Shown one piece after another: positions 8,929 through 17,305 of a stretch of 64,000 bases of DNA. The notes beneath the pieces were generated by a model. That model saw nothing but the letters and a program-made list of their open reading frames with translations, made no database searches and was not told where the DNA came from. Source of the stretch: CAVQCX01 sp963775335 (GTDB lineage: Bacteria > Pseudomonadota > Gammaproteobacteria > Chromatiales > Chromatiaceae); assembly GCA_963775335.1 (NCBI GenBank), contig CAVZIJ010000003.1, forward strand, positions 1,984,001-2,048,000, given 5' to 3'. The translations under genes and the position numbers were made by a program. The stretch's first letter is position 1; every line of letters begins with the position of its first letter.

Positions 8929-9393
8929 TCAAATCGTCGTCAACGTCTGGGCGATGTTGGCCTGAAAGATGGCCTTGTGCACGTCCCCGAGGCTGACCAT
9001 CCCGACCAGCTTGCCGCCCTCCGCCACCGGGATGCGGCGGAACTTGCGCTTCGCCATCACGGCCGCAGCCCGCAGCACGTGCATGTCGGGGGAGACGGTG
9101 ATCGGATTGGGCGTCATGGCATCCGCCACCTTCAGACGCACCACCTCCTTGTAACGGCCCATCATCTCGTCCATGTCGACCGTCGCCATGCCGCTTTCCA
9201 TCAGCTCCTCGAGGGTGGGAAACATGCGCGCCAGCACGTCCTTCTCCGCGATGATCCCCACGATCGTGCCGTCGGCGTCGACCACGGGCAGGCCGCTGAA
9301 CCGGTAGAGACACATCAGAGACACCACCTCGACCAGCGGCGTCTCCGGGGTCACGCTACGTACCGACCGAGCCATGATGTCTCTCACCAGCAT
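8929..9393 (-). CDS. Tandem CBS-domain protein
   Basis: 154 aa made of two CBS motifs: MLVRDIMARSVRSVTP...GIIAEKDVLARMF, and VADAMTPNPITVSPD...GMVSLGDVHKAIF. CBS pairs bind adenosine nucleotides and act as energy sensors. The region between them (about 70-95, LEELMESGMATVDMDEMMGRYKEV) is a longer helical linker than usual. The start at 9393 has GAGGAG six bases upstream; an upstream in-frame codon lacks this. No partner domain or neighbouring target is evident. Confidence 0.87.
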   Translation of the reverse strand: MLVRDIMARSVRSVTPETPLVEVVSLMCLYRFSGLPVVDADGTIVGIIAEKDVLARMFPTLEELMESGMATVDMDEMMGRYKEVVRLKVADAMTPNPITVSPDMHVLRAAAVMAKRKFRRIPVAEGGKLVGMVSLGDVHKAIFQANIAQTLTTI

Positions 9394-9566
9394 GTTGCGC
9401 TCCTCAGTGGTTGCTGCGCTCGCGGCTGCCGGAAGCGGCGGCCAAGTCCGGACCAAATCACGTTATTTTCGGCCGTGCGCGCGCGTTTCTCAATCCCCGC
9501 CGGCAGCCAGGAGCCTGTCGCCATTAGGACAAGCGCCCGCGCCATGGCGAGCGATTCCGCCGGCGC

Positions 9567-9600
9567 AAAAAAAGGCCCGCTCCGGAGGACGGGGAGCGGG
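9567..9600 (-). terminator. Intrinsic terminator of the small RNA
   Basis: Read on the minus strand: 8-bp GC stem (arms 9593-9600 and 9576-9583), nine-base loop, then T7 at 9573-9567. A textbook Rho-independent terminator with no protein gene directly upstream of it. Confidence 0.85.
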
Positions 9601-9654
9601 CAAGCTCAAAGGAGGATGCAATGGAGAATGGCAGAATGAAACCTCGCGGTTTCG
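9567..9654 (-). ncRNA. Candidate sigma54-dependent small RNA (~88 nt)
   Basis: Predicted from sequence structure alone. Transcription from the sigma54 promoter at 9665-9680 would start near 9654. The RNA opens with a perfect hairpin GAAACC-GCGA-GGTTTC (9653-9638). A mainly unstructured segment follows (9637-9602) containing CAUCCUCCUUUGAGC, complementary to a Shine-Dalgarno plus AUG region. It ends in an intrinsic terminator: CCCGCTCC stem, a loop with a second CCUCC, GGAGCGGG, then seven T. It lies alone between the CBS gene and the TlpA-like gene. Hfq-type antisense action is inference. I do not recognise it as a known family. Confidence 0.72.
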
Positions 9655-9664
9655 CTTCTACCTT

Positions 9665-9680
9665 AGCAAGCGCCGTGCCA
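9665..9680 (-). promoter_or_regulatory. Consensus sigma54 (-24/-12) promoter
   Basis: Minus strand TGGCACGGCGCTTGCT: a perfect match to TGGCACG-N4-TTGCW with GG and GC at the required spacing. The -12 C is at 9666, placing +1 at about 9654, directly at the base of the 5' hairpin. An enhancer-binding protein would be needed; I did not identify its site in 9700-9900. Confidence 0.8.
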
Positions 9681-9910
9681 AGCCGTCGGGTTGAGGCGTA
9701 AGCGGCGGTAACGCGAGGATTTTGCTCCGAGTGAAGCAGAGCCGGCGGGGCTCCACGCATCCCAGGGGTGCACTCTCGAAGAACAGTGGCGCCCGAATTC
9801 GCACCCGGTTGAACCAACCAGGGCGCCCGGCCATCAAAGGCGAGTAGCCGGGGGAATGCCTCCGGATCGAGCCAAAGCCCCGTGCGGGCGCAAACCTAGG
9901 GCCCGGATCG

Positions 9911-10441
9911 ATGCCACGCTTTCCCCGCCTCGCCAGCCTCTCTTTCGCTCTCGCCGGCTTGGCGTTCGCCGCCACGGCTGCACCGGCCCCGGCCAACTTC
10001 TCGCTCACCAGCCTCACCGGGGGCAAGGTCAGGCTGTCGGACTACCGCGGCAAATGGGTGGTCGTGAACTTCTGGGCCACTTGGTGCACCCCCTGTCTCA
10101 GCGAGATCCCCGAGCTGATACGATTCGAGCGCGACAACCCACACCGGGTGCTGCTCGGCGTGGACTTCGAGCAGATCGACGAGCATCAGCTGCGCCAGTT
10201 CGTCGCCAAGAACGGCATCGACTACCCGGTGCTCCTGGTCGGCAAGACCCGCCTCGACCCCTTCGAGCCATTGATGGGTCTGCCGAGCACCGCCCTCGTC
10301 AATCCGCAGGGGGAGATCGTCGCCTTCCAGACCGGACCGGTGACCGCAGCGCAGATCGAGGACTTCATCAACCGCCACCCCGCCTCCAAGCCCAGCCCCA
10401 AGGCCCCGACCATTAGCAAGGCCGAGCCACCCAGGCCCTGA
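9911..10441 (+). CDS. TlpA-like periplasmic thioredoxin
   Basis: 176 aa with an N-terminal signal peptide (cleavage near ATAAPAP, about residue 24), then a thioredoxin fold with VVVNFWATWCTPCLSEIPEL (active CxxC Cys59/Cys62) and a cis-Pro region near MGLPSTALV. Such proteins reduce disulfides in periplasmic or cytochrome c maturation clients. The C-terminus is a Pro/Lys-rich tail. It stands alone on the plus strand, and no ccm genes are adjacent. A second TlpA-like protein is encoded at 25200-25712. Confidence 0.87.
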   Translation: MPRFPRLASLSFALAGLAFAATAAPAPANFSLTSLTGGKVRLSDYRGKWVVVNFWATWCTPCLSEIPELIRFERDNPHRVLLGVDFEQIDEHQLRQFVAKNGIDYPVLLVGKTRLDPFEPLMGLPSTALVNPQGEIVAFQTGPVTAAQIEDFINRHPASKPSPKAPTISKAEPPRP

Positions 10442-10856
10442 CCGCCGACCGGCGGAAGAGCGCCCAGCCGTGCCCTGGGCTGGTTCTGCAGAAGGCCGGC
10501 CCCTCGCCAATTCAATCCCCACCGAAGCCGCGCTCACCGGGTGGGCTAGGCTCCGGCCCCAGGCGAACCGAACGATCGGCGGATTGGGCTCTATTGGTCT
10601 CCCCCCGTCTACCGCCTACCCCCCCTACCGACGGGCGCGAAGCCTCGCCCCCTACGCGGTTTGCGGACGCACAAGAGGCTCCCCAGATCCATCCACAGGT
10701 CCGCCGACCCCTCAGGCAACGCCGACCAGGATCCCTCCCACCCCAACCGCAAGGCTACGCGCTCCGTTCAACCCCAACATATTGGGCCTCGCGGTCGGTT
10801 TTTGCACAACGGGCAAGTCCCTGATTTGACTGAAAACCCCCGCTATCCGAGACCGG
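10442..10856. other. Intergenic region upstream of nrdA control sites
   Basis: About 415 bp after the TlpA-like gene, C-rich and of unusual composition (many CCCC runs at 10600-10750). I see no gene with coding character here. Confidence 0.35.
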
Positions 10857-10865
10857 TTATCCACA
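10857..10865 (+). promoter_or_regulatory. DnaA box upstream of nrdA
   Basis: Exact consensus TTATCCACA, 57 bp before the -35 element of the nrdA promoter. DnaA control of nrdAB is established in E. coli, where DnaA boxes lie upstream of the promoter. The position here is comparable. Confidence 0.65.
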
Positions 10866-10905
10866 GACTACGCACAGCATCCCAACCTGTTTCCCACCCT
10901 GTTTT

Positions 10906-10921
10906 ACACAACATGTTGTGG
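10906..10921. promoter_or_regulatory. NrdR box 1
   Basis: ACACAACATGTTGTGG, close to the palindromic NrdR consensus (ACAcwAtATATwGTGT). Its centre lies 33 bp, about three helical turns, from box 2, the usual paired arrangement for this ATP/dATP-sensing repressor. Confidence 0.72.
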
Positions 10922-10949
10922 TTGACAAACCCAAGATCGCGTATATATT
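10922..10949 (+). promoter_or_regulatory. nrdA sigma70 promoter
   Basis: TTGACA (10922-10927), 16-bp spacer, TATATT (10944-10949). The -10 lies inside NrdR box 2, so NrdR binding would block RNA polymerase. Confidence 0.7.
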
Positions 10950-10954
10950 GTGCA
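10939..10954. promoter_or_regulatory. NrdR box 2
   Basis: GCGTATATATTGTGCA, a weaker half-conserved palindrome overlapping the -10 element. Judged with box 1 because of the three-turn spacing. Confidence 0.65.
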
Positions 10955-11033
10955 AAACGCGTTGATGAAGCCGGCCGTACGAGCCGGCGGCAGTAGACCC
11001 CGACCACCACTTTAGAGCCCGGAGGACGAATCC

Positions 11034-14030
11034 ATGGCAAGTGAAGCCAGGCCCGAAGGCGTCGAAATCCCTATCGCCATCCCGCCCCAACCGCAGATTC
11101 GAGGCGGCAACGGCAAGTCCGCCCCGGCCGACACGCCCAAGGGCAACTTCCAGGTGATCCGGCGCAACGGCAAGCGCACCGGCTTCGACGCCTCCAAGAT
11201 TCAGATCGCCCTGACAAAGGCCTTCCTCGCCGTGGAAGGCGGCGGCGCCGCCGCCTCCCGGCGCATCCACGAGACCGTCGCCGAGCTCACCGACCAGGTG
11301 GTCGCGGCCCTGGTGCGGCGCACCCCCGACGGCGGCATCGTCCACATCGAGGACATCCAGGATCAGGTGGAGCTGGCCCTGATGCGCTCGGGCGAGCACA
11401 AGGTCGCCCGTGCCTACGTCCTCTATAGAGAGAAACAGGCCGAGCGGCGCGCCGCCGAGGCGGCCCACAAGGCGGCTGAGGCCGGCCTGCCCGAGGAGCA
11501 CCTCTTCAACGTCACCCTGCCCGACGGCAGCACCCGCCCGCTGGATGTGGCGCGCATGCGCGCCCTGGTCCAGGAGGCCTGCGCCGGCCTGGAGAACGTC
11601 AGCGCCGAACAGATCCTGGACACCGCCTGCCGCAACCTGTTCGACGGGGTCAAGGAGGCGGATGTCTCCCAGGTGCTGGTGATGAGCGCCCGCAGCCTGA
11701 TCGACAAAGACCCCAATCACAGCCAGGTCGCCGCCCGGCTGCTGCTGGACATCATGCGCCAGGAGGCCCTGGGCTTCCTCGGCCTGGACACCAACGTCAG
11801 CACCCAGGCCGAGATGGGCGAGCGCTACGCCGAGTACTTGGCCGCCTACGTGAGGCGCGGCGTAGAGCTGGAGCTGCTCGACAGCCAGCTGCCCCGCTAC
11901 GACCTGGAGCGCCTGGCCGCCGCCATCCGCCCCGAGCGCGACCTGCAGTTCACCTATCTGGGCCTGCAGACGCTCTACGACCGCTACTTCCTGCACAACA
12001 GCGAGAATGTCCGCTTCGAGCTGCCCCAGGCCTTCTTCATGCGGGTGGCCATGGGCCTGGCCATCAACGAGATCGACCGCGAGGCGCGCACCATCGAGTT
12101 CTACGAGCTGCTCTCCAGCTTCGATTTCATGAGCTCCACGCCCACCCTGTTCAACTCGGGGACCCTGCGCCCGCAGTTGAGCTCCTGCTACCTCACCACC
12201 GTGGCCGATGATCTCGACGGCATCTACAGCGCCATCCGCGACAACGCCCTGCTCTCCAAATTCGCCGGCGGCCTGGGCAACGACTGGACCCGGGTGCGCG
12301 CGCTGGGCTCCCACATCAAGGGCACCAACGGCAAGAGCCAGGGCGTGGTCCCCTTCCTCAAGGTGGCCAACGACACCGCGGTGGCGGTCAACCAGGGTGG
12401 CAAAAGGCGGGGTGCGGTCTGCGCCTACCTGGAGACCTGGCACCTCGACATCGAGGACTTTCTGGAGCTGCGCAAGAACACCGGCGACGACCGCCGTCGC
12501 ACCCACGACATGAACACCGCCAACTGGATCCCGGACCTGTTCATGAAGCGGGTGGCCGAGGACAAGGACTGGACGCTGTTCTCGCCCGACGAGGTGCCGG
12601 AGCTGCATGACCTGACCGGCCGCGCCTTCGAGGCTGCCTATACCGCCTACGAGGAGAAGGCCGCCCGGGGCGAGATCAAGGTCAGCCGCAAGGTCAAGGC
12701 CACCGAGCTGTGGCGCAAGATGCTCGGCATGCTGTTCGAGACCGGGCATCCCTGGATCGCCTTCAAGGACCCCTGCAACATCCGCTACACCAACCAGCAC
12801 GCCGGCTTGGTGCACAGCTCCAATCTGTGCACCGAGATCACCCTGCACACCAACGACAGCGAGATCGCGGTGTGCAACCTGGGCTCGGTGAATCTGGCTG
12901 CCCACGTCACCGAGCAGGGGCTCGACATGGTCAAGCTGGAGCGGACCGTCTGCACCGCCATGCGCATGCTCGACAACGTCATCGATTACAACTACTACAC
13001 CGTGCCCCAGGCCCGGCGCTCCAACCTGCGCCACCGCCCGGTGGGCCTCGGCATCATGGGCTTCCAGGATGCGCTCTACAAGGTGCGCCTGGCCTACGCC
13101 TCGCCCGAGGCAGTGGAATTCGCCGATCGCACCATGGAGGCGGTCAGCTACTTCGCCATCCAGGCCTCCACCGATCTTGCCGAGGAGCGCGGGCGCTACG
13201 CCAGCTTCGAGGGCTCGCTCTGGAGCCAGGGCGTGCTGCCCATCGACTCGCTCAAGCGCCTCGCCGAGGAGCGCGGCGCCTACCTGCAGGTCGACGAGTC
13301 CGCGACGCTCGAGTGGGACAGGCTGCGCGAGCGCGTCCAGCAGGTGGGCCTACGCAACTCCAACACCATGGCCATAGCGCCCACCGCGACCATCTCCAAC
13401 ATCTGTGGCGTGAGCCAGTCCATCGAGCCCACCTACCAGAACCTGTTCGTCAAATCGAACCTCTCGGGCGAGTTCACCGTGGTCAACCCCTACCTGGTGG
13501 CCGACCTCAAGCAGCGCGGCCTCTGGGACGAGGTGATGGTCAACGACCTCAAGTACTACGACGGATCGGTGCAGCCCATCGACCGTATCCCCGAGGACCT
13601 CAAGCAGCTCTACGCCACCGCCTTCGAGATCGACCCGCGCTGGCTGGTGGAGGCCGGCTCGCGCCGCCAGAAATGGCTCGACCAGGCCCAGAGCCTGAAC
13701 CTCTACATGGCCGAGCCCAGCGGCAAGAAGCTCGACAACCTGTACAAGCTCGCCTGGGTGCGGGGCCTGAAGACCACCTATTACCTGCGCTCCCTCGGCG
13801 CCACCCACATGGAGAAGTCCGCCGGCGAAGGCTCCGGCAAGACGGGCGGCGTCAAGGCGCAGGGCGGCAACTTCGTATCGCTGGCAACGGGCGCCACGGG
13901 CTCCGAGGCCCTCACAAACTTGTCTGGAACACGTTTGGACGCGCGGAGCGCGCCCGGAGGGACCGCGGCCGAAAAGCCGCGGGTCAACGCCTGCTCGATC
14001 CTCGACCCCGATTGCGAGGCGTGCCAGTAG
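11034..14030 (+). CDS. nrdA: Class Ia ribonucleoside-diphosphate reductase, alpha subunit
   Basis: Catalytic large subunit reducing NDPs to dNDPs; works with NrdB. 998 aa, longer than the 761-aa E. coli enzyme because of an N-terminal extension and an ATP-cone (about 38-130, FQVIRRNGKRTGFDASKI) for dATP control. The catalytic core shows LSSCYLTT (redox Cys), SSNLCTEI (radical Cys with flanking Asn/Glu), and the PTATISNI loop. The C-terminal redox pair is in DPDCEACQ. A low-complexity linker (SGTRLDARSAPGG) precedes the tail. Start supported by CGGAGGA upstream. Controlled by NrdR and DnaA sites. Confidence 0.96.
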   Translation: MASEARPEGVEIPIAIPPQPQIRGGNGKSAPADTPKGNFQVIRRNGKRTGFDASKIQIALTKAFLAVEGGGAAASRRIHETVAELTDQVVAALVRRTPDGGIVHIEDIQDQVELALMRSGEHKVARAYVLYREKQAERRAAEAAHKAAEAGLPEEHLFNVTLPDGSTRPLDVARMRALVQEACAGLENVSAEQILDTACRNLFDGVKEADVSQVLVMSARSLIDKDPNHSQVAARLLLDIMRQEALGFLGLDTNVSTQAEMGERYAEYLAAYVRRGVELELLDSQLPRYDLERLAAAIRPERDLQFTYLGLQTLYDRYFLHNSENVRFELPQAFFMRVAMGLAINEIDREARTIEFYELLSSFDFMSSTPTLFNSGTLRPQLSSCYLTTVADDLDGIYSAIRDNALLSKFAGGLGNDWTRVRALGSHIKGTNGKSQGVVPFLKVANDTAVAVNQGGKRRGAVCAYLETWHLDIEDFLELRKNTGDDRRRTHDMNTANWIPDLFMKRVAEDKDWTLFSPDEVPELHDLTGRAFEAAYTAYEEKAARGEIKVSRKVKATELWRKMLGMLFETGHPWIAFKDPCNIRYTNQHAGLVHSSNLCTEITLHTNDSEIAVCNLGSVNLAAHVTEQGLDMVKLERTVCTAMRMLDNVIDYNYYTVPQARRSNLRHRPVGLGIMGFQDALYKVRLAYASPEAVEFADRTMEAVSYFAIQASTDLAEERGRYASFEGSLWSQGVLPIDSLKRLAEERGAYLQVDESATLEWDRLRERVQQVGLRNSNTMAIAPTATISNICGVSQSIEPTYQNLFVKSNLSGEFTVVNPYLVADLKQRGLWDEVMVNDLKYYDGSVQPIDRIPEDLKQLYATAFEIDPRWLVEAGSRRQKWLDQAQSLNLYMAEPSGKKLDNLYKLAWVRGLKTTYYLRSLGATHMEKSAGEGSGKTGGVKAQGGNFVSLATGATGSEALTNLSGTRLDARSAPGGTAAEKPRVNACSILDPDCEACQ

Positions 14031-14488
14031 GAAGCGACATTCATGTCGCGACCGAGAAACAGGGGCGACGTGCATGCAGCGGACCACGCGGCCTTCGGAC
14101 CGCACAACGGTTAAGCCGGAGGGCCTGGGACGAGCGCGGAATTGGTCAGACGACTCTCGCAGCTGTCGCCAAAGGGGGAAGGCCGCGACCTCCCGGGCTC
14201 ACCGGCCCTTTTTGCAAACTGCGCTCCGGCCAGGACCCGGTCGGAGCGGCCGATCGCCGCGAAACAACGGACCGCGATCACGCGTGAACACCAGAGAACC
14301 TGGAGCCAAACGATGACTAAACGCCGCCTGTGTTTTCCCTCTCCCGTCGCGGGGCGCAGTGGTGGGCGCATCGTCCGACAGCCCGCACCGCTGCGGGCCA
14401 ATCGAGTCCCGGCCGCATTCCGCGCATCGAAACGGCCGCCCGTCTAGCCGAACAACGAACCGAACGAAGACCGAGGGGGACAGAGACC
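14031..14488. other. nrdA-nrdB spacer
   Basis: 458 bp. A GGCCG/CGGCC stem followed by CTTTTT near 14180-14217 could be a partial terminator or attenuator lowering nrdB readthrough. No gene is seen. Confidence 0.35.
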
Positions 14489-15643
14489 ATGCTGAACTGG
14501 GATGATCCGCTCACCGCACCGCCCATCGCCGTGCCGCCGAAAAGGACTGCGCTGCGCGCCGTCGTCGACGCCGAGCAGCCCGCTCCGGCCAACAAGCCCG
14601 CGGCCAAGCAGCGTGAGGCCGAGCCCGAATTCCAGCCCATGAAGCCGGTCAACCCCGACGACAAGCGCGTCGTCAACGGCCTGACGGACATCAACCAGCT
14701 CGCCCCGTTCAAGTACCCCTGGGCCTGGGACTACTTCCTCAACGCCAACCGCAACCACTGGACGCCTCTGGACATCAACATGGCCCAGGACGTCCACGAC
14801 TATCACCACAAGCTCACGCTCGAGGAGCGCCACGTCTACGAGAACGTGCTCGCCTACCTCACCACCTCCGACATCCTGGCCATGCGCAACATCGGCCTGG
14901 CGGTGATGGAGAAGATGAGCGCCCCGGAGCTGCAGATCTACCAGGCCCGCCAGGTCTACGAGGAGTCCCTGCACACCTGGACCTACCAGCACTGCATCGA
15001 GACCCTGGGCCTCAACCAGGGCGAGATCTACAACCGCTACCGCGTGGTCCCGGCCATCAGCAAGAAGATCCAGATCACCAACCGCCGGCTCGACTCCATC
15101 CTGCGCCCGGACATAGATCTTCGCGACCGCGCCGAGCTCGAGAACTTCGTCATGGCCTACGTGTTCTTCGCGGCCATCTTCGAAGGAACCTGGTTCTACA
15201 ACGGCTTCAGCCCGATCTTCGCCCTGCAGCGCCGCGGCCTGATGAAGGGCACCGCCGAGCAGCTGCAATACATCATGCGCGACGAGGTCATGCACGCATC
15301 CTTCGGCCTCCGCGTGGCCAAGACCATCATCAAGGAAGAGCAACTCGAGCTCGATCCCAAGGCCCTGCGCGCCATGTGGGACGAGGCCCTGGACGCCGAG
15401 CTCGGCTACGCCGAATACATCCTGCGCGACCCCATCCTCGGCTACTCCGCCGAGCTGCACATCGAGCAGTTCAAGTACATCGCCAACCGCCGGGCCAAAA
15501 CCCTCGGCGTGGACGAGCCCTTCCCCGGCGCCGACAACGCCCTGCCCTGGCTCGACGAGCAGGCCAACCTGCGCAAAGAGAAGAACTTCTTCGAGACCCG
15601 CGTCACCGAGTACCAGACCGGAGGGGCCCTGCATTGGGACTGA
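14489..15643 (+). CDS. nrdB: Class Ia ribonucleoside-diphosphate reductase, beta subunit
   Basis: Small subunit that houses the di-iron centre and tyrosyl radical. 384 aa. Iron-ligand helices are visible: LTTSDILAMRN, EESLHTWTYQHC (Glu, His and the radical Tyr four residues after His) and MRDEVMHASFGL. The start at 14489 follows GAGGGGGA. It ends in a short acidic/aromatic tail (EYQTGGALHWD) suitable for docking on NrdA. Separated from nrdA by 458 bp, so it may have its own promoter. Confidence 0.95.
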   Translation: MLNWDDPLTAPPIAVPPKRTALRAVVDAEQPAPANKPAAKQREAEPEFQPMKPVNPDDKRVVNGLTDINQLAPFKYPWAWDYFLNANRNHWTPLDINMAQDVHDYHHKLTLEERHVYENVLAYLTTSDILAMRNIGLAVMEKMSAPELQIYQARQVYEESLHTWTYQHCIETLGLNQGEIYNRYRVVPAISKKIQITNRRLDSILRPDIDLRDRAELENFVMAYVFFAAIFEGTWFYNGFSPIFALQRRGLMKGTAEQLQYIMRDEVMHASFGLRVAKTIIKEEQLELDPKALRAMWDEALDAELGYAEYILRDPILGYSAELHIEQFKYIANRRAKTLGVDEPFPGADNALPWLDEQANLRKEKNFFETRVTEYQTGGALHWD

Positions 15644-15675
15644 TCCCCGCCCGGCGCTCTTCCCAACCCCCTGTT

Positions 15676-15975
15676 CTCCCCCTCTCCCCCAGGGAGCGGG
15701 CAGGGGCGAGGGGATCGAACCTTCTTCTCACCTTCTCCCCCAGGGAGAGCGCAGGGGTGAGGGGATCGAATCCTCTTCTCACCCTCTCCCCCAGGGAGAG
15801 GGCAGGGGTGAGGGGATCAAAGCCTCTTCTCACCCTCTCCCCCAGCGAGAGGGCCGAGCTGAGCGGATCAAATCCTCTTCTCACCCTCTCCCCCCGGGAG
15901 AGCCCAGGGGTGAGGGGATCGAACCTTCTTCTCACCCTCTCCCCCAGGGAGAGGGCAGGGGTGAGGGGATCCAGA
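15676..15975. repeat. Six-copy palindromic repeat array (REP-like)
   Basis: Six direct copies, about 50-56 bp apart, of an imperfect palindrome of the form CCCTCTCCCccaGGGAGAGGG followed by GCAGGGGTGAGGGGATC. It lies directly after nrdB. The copies vary slightly; the fourth is the most diverged. Similar CCCTCTCCC/GGGAGAGGG repeats are common between genes in gammaproteobacteria. Likely roles are mRNA 3' protection or transcription termination. Open frames through it are artefacts. Confidence 0.8.
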
Positions 15976-16070
15976 TCCCTTCCCAAACTGCATACCCAAC
16001 GCCTGCGCGAAACCGCTGTGTGGTGAAACGCCGGGGCATCCAGACCGCAACCGACAAGGAGAAACCAGCC

Positions 16071-16280
16071 GTGCAGCAGTGCAGCCGATGCCACACCCGA
16101 TTGGTCCCAATGTCCGAGGACTCCAGCCGCTTCGCCAAGCACTCCACCTACGAGTGCCCGCTCTGCGGCCACACCCACCACTCTTTCGAGCCCATCTGGC
16201 CGCCTAAGCCCGAAGGGACCGCCCGGGAGCGCACCCTCTCCTACGACTCCCGAACCTATTCGTTCGAGATTCAGTTCTGA
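16071..16280 (+). CDS. Small zinc-ribbon protein
   Basis: 69 aa. Two CxxC knuckles, CSRC near the N-terminus and CPLC in the middle, followed by GHTHHSFEPIW; likely one structural zinc. A GTG start at 16071 is preferred because AAGGAG lies nine bases upstream; a GTG at 16020 would extend it without a ribosome site. An intrinsic terminator follows at 16399. Function unknown; the fold could bind nucleic acid or a protein partner. Confidence 0.6.
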   Translation: MQQCSRCHTRLVPMSEDSSRFAKHSTYECPLCGHTHHSFEPIWPPKPEGTARERTLSYDSRTYSFEIQF

Positions 16281-16398
16281 CCGGGTCTCGGATCTATTAC
16301 AAGAAGTCCGTTCGGCGGGGGCCTGACGACAAGGATGACCATCAACAACAAGACCGGGAGGCAGGGATCGCTGAGCCAACAAAGGGGAGCTTGGAGAA

Positions 16399-16432
16399 GC
16401 GAATCCTCGCGAGGGGGTTCGCTTTTTGTTTT
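16399..16432 (+). terminator. Intrinsic terminator after the zinc-ribbon gene
   Basis: Hairpin with GCGAA...TTCGC base, GC-rich upper stem and a TTTTTGTTTT tail. It isolates the backbone genes from the cassette block that starts just downstream. Confidence 0.8.
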
Positions 16433-16447
16433 GGTGGGCACGACGGC

Positions 16448-16522
16448 GATTCCGTCTATCCTGGATAGTACGGATTCCCTCTATTCTCACGACCCCGGAT
16501 TCCGTCTATTCTACCGTTAGCC
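16448..16522 (+). other. attI-like direct-repeat cluster with core site
   Basis: Three direct repeats of GGATTCCGTCTATTCT (16448, 16472, 16497; about 25 bp apart) run into GTTAGCC at 16516-16522, one base off the integron core GTTRRRY. The first cassette gene begins eight bases later. Integron attI sites have integrase-binding direct repeats beside a core site. No integrase gene adjoins it, so this is a proposal. Confidence 0.4.
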
Positions 16523-16529
16523 CGCAAAA

Positions 16530-17303
16530 ATGAACCTGCTCCAGATACTGCAGAGTGAATACATATCCATCATTGCCGGTGGGCTTGGTGGCATCGCTAC
16601 TGCTTGGTTTACACAACGAGTTCTGAATAAGCGGGGTCTTTTTACCTATACGGTCACGCACACCAGAGTCGGAATGACAGCCGAAGATCCCATTTTTGGT
16701 AATGTTGCAGTGTCGTGGAATGGCAGCCCCGTTCAGAATCTCTATCTCTCGACAATTGAGATGAACAATGAAAGCATGAACGACTACGAGGATGTCGTTG
16801 TCAGTACTTTCACAAATGACACGCGACTGATGACTGAGCAAACACAGCTAGTAGATACACCAAATATCTTGGAGTGGTCTGAAAAATACAAAGCGCTGTT
16901 GCATGTTGAAACTGGAAATGGCCCAACGGAAAGCCAATGGACTACCTATAACGGCTCCCGTGAATATGTTGTTCCGATTCTTAACCGTGGCCAGCGCATC
17001 AAGATCACTTACCTTAACTCCGCGAAGGGCGCGCCGATGCCGAGTATATGGTTATCTGTAGCTCAAAAAGGAGTTAAGCTGAAATTCCAGGGAGCGCAAA
17101 ACCAGATTCTTGGGGTTTCGCAGGGCTTAGCCGCTCTCTTTGGTGTGCTCATAGGCATTGCTGTTCTTCTCGTACTTCCACTGTCTATTCAAGAACCGTG
17201 GCTCATCGCCTCTGTAGCCATGATCTATGGTTTTATCGCGCAGATTCCCGGCGCATACGCAGTCAAGCTAATTCTTCGCACGAGGGAACTGATCGGTGGA
17301 TAG
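16530..17303 (+). CDS. Three-TM membrane protein, cassette-encoded, unknown
   Basis: 257 aa. One N-terminal membrane helix (about 13-32, SIIAGGLGGIATAWF), a beta-rich soluble domain (35-190) and two C-terminal helices (about 200-222 and 226-248). Base composition is far more AT-rich than the flanking chromosome. No ribosome site, and the ATG is eight bases from the GTTAGCC core, typical of a first integron cassette. An attC follows six bases after the core of the stop. Its TM-beta-2TM layout recalls membrane effectors of defence systems, but I recognise no family. Confidence 0.7.
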   Translation: MNLLQILQSEYISIIAGGLGGIATAWFTQRVLNKRGLFTYTVTHTRVGMTAEDPIFGNVAVSWNGSPVQNLYLSTIEMNNESMNDYEDVVVSTFTNDTRLMTEQTQLVDTPNILEWSEKYKALLHVETGNGPTESQWTTYNGSREYVVPILNRGQRIKITYLNSAKGAPMPSIWLSVAQKGVKLKFQGAQNQILGVSQGLAALFGVLIGIAVLLVLPLSIQEPWLIASVAMIYGFIAQIPGAYAVKLILRTRELIGG

Positions 17304-17305
17304 CA

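Noticed and set aside
9621..9701. A 26-codon plus-strand ORF with a perfect AAAGGAGG ribosome site
   Set aside because: The apparent ribosome site is the complement of the anti-Shine-Dalgarno part of the minus-strand small RNA, which explains it better; no coding character follows.
15676..15975. Possible CRISPR array
   Set aside because: The units are palindromic and nearly contiguous with no unique 30-40 bp spacers, and no cas genes are nearby.
15603..16490. Long minus-strand ORF with LTPALSLGERV repeats
   Set aside because: It is a translation of the palindromic repeat array; such ORFs are a known annotation artefact.
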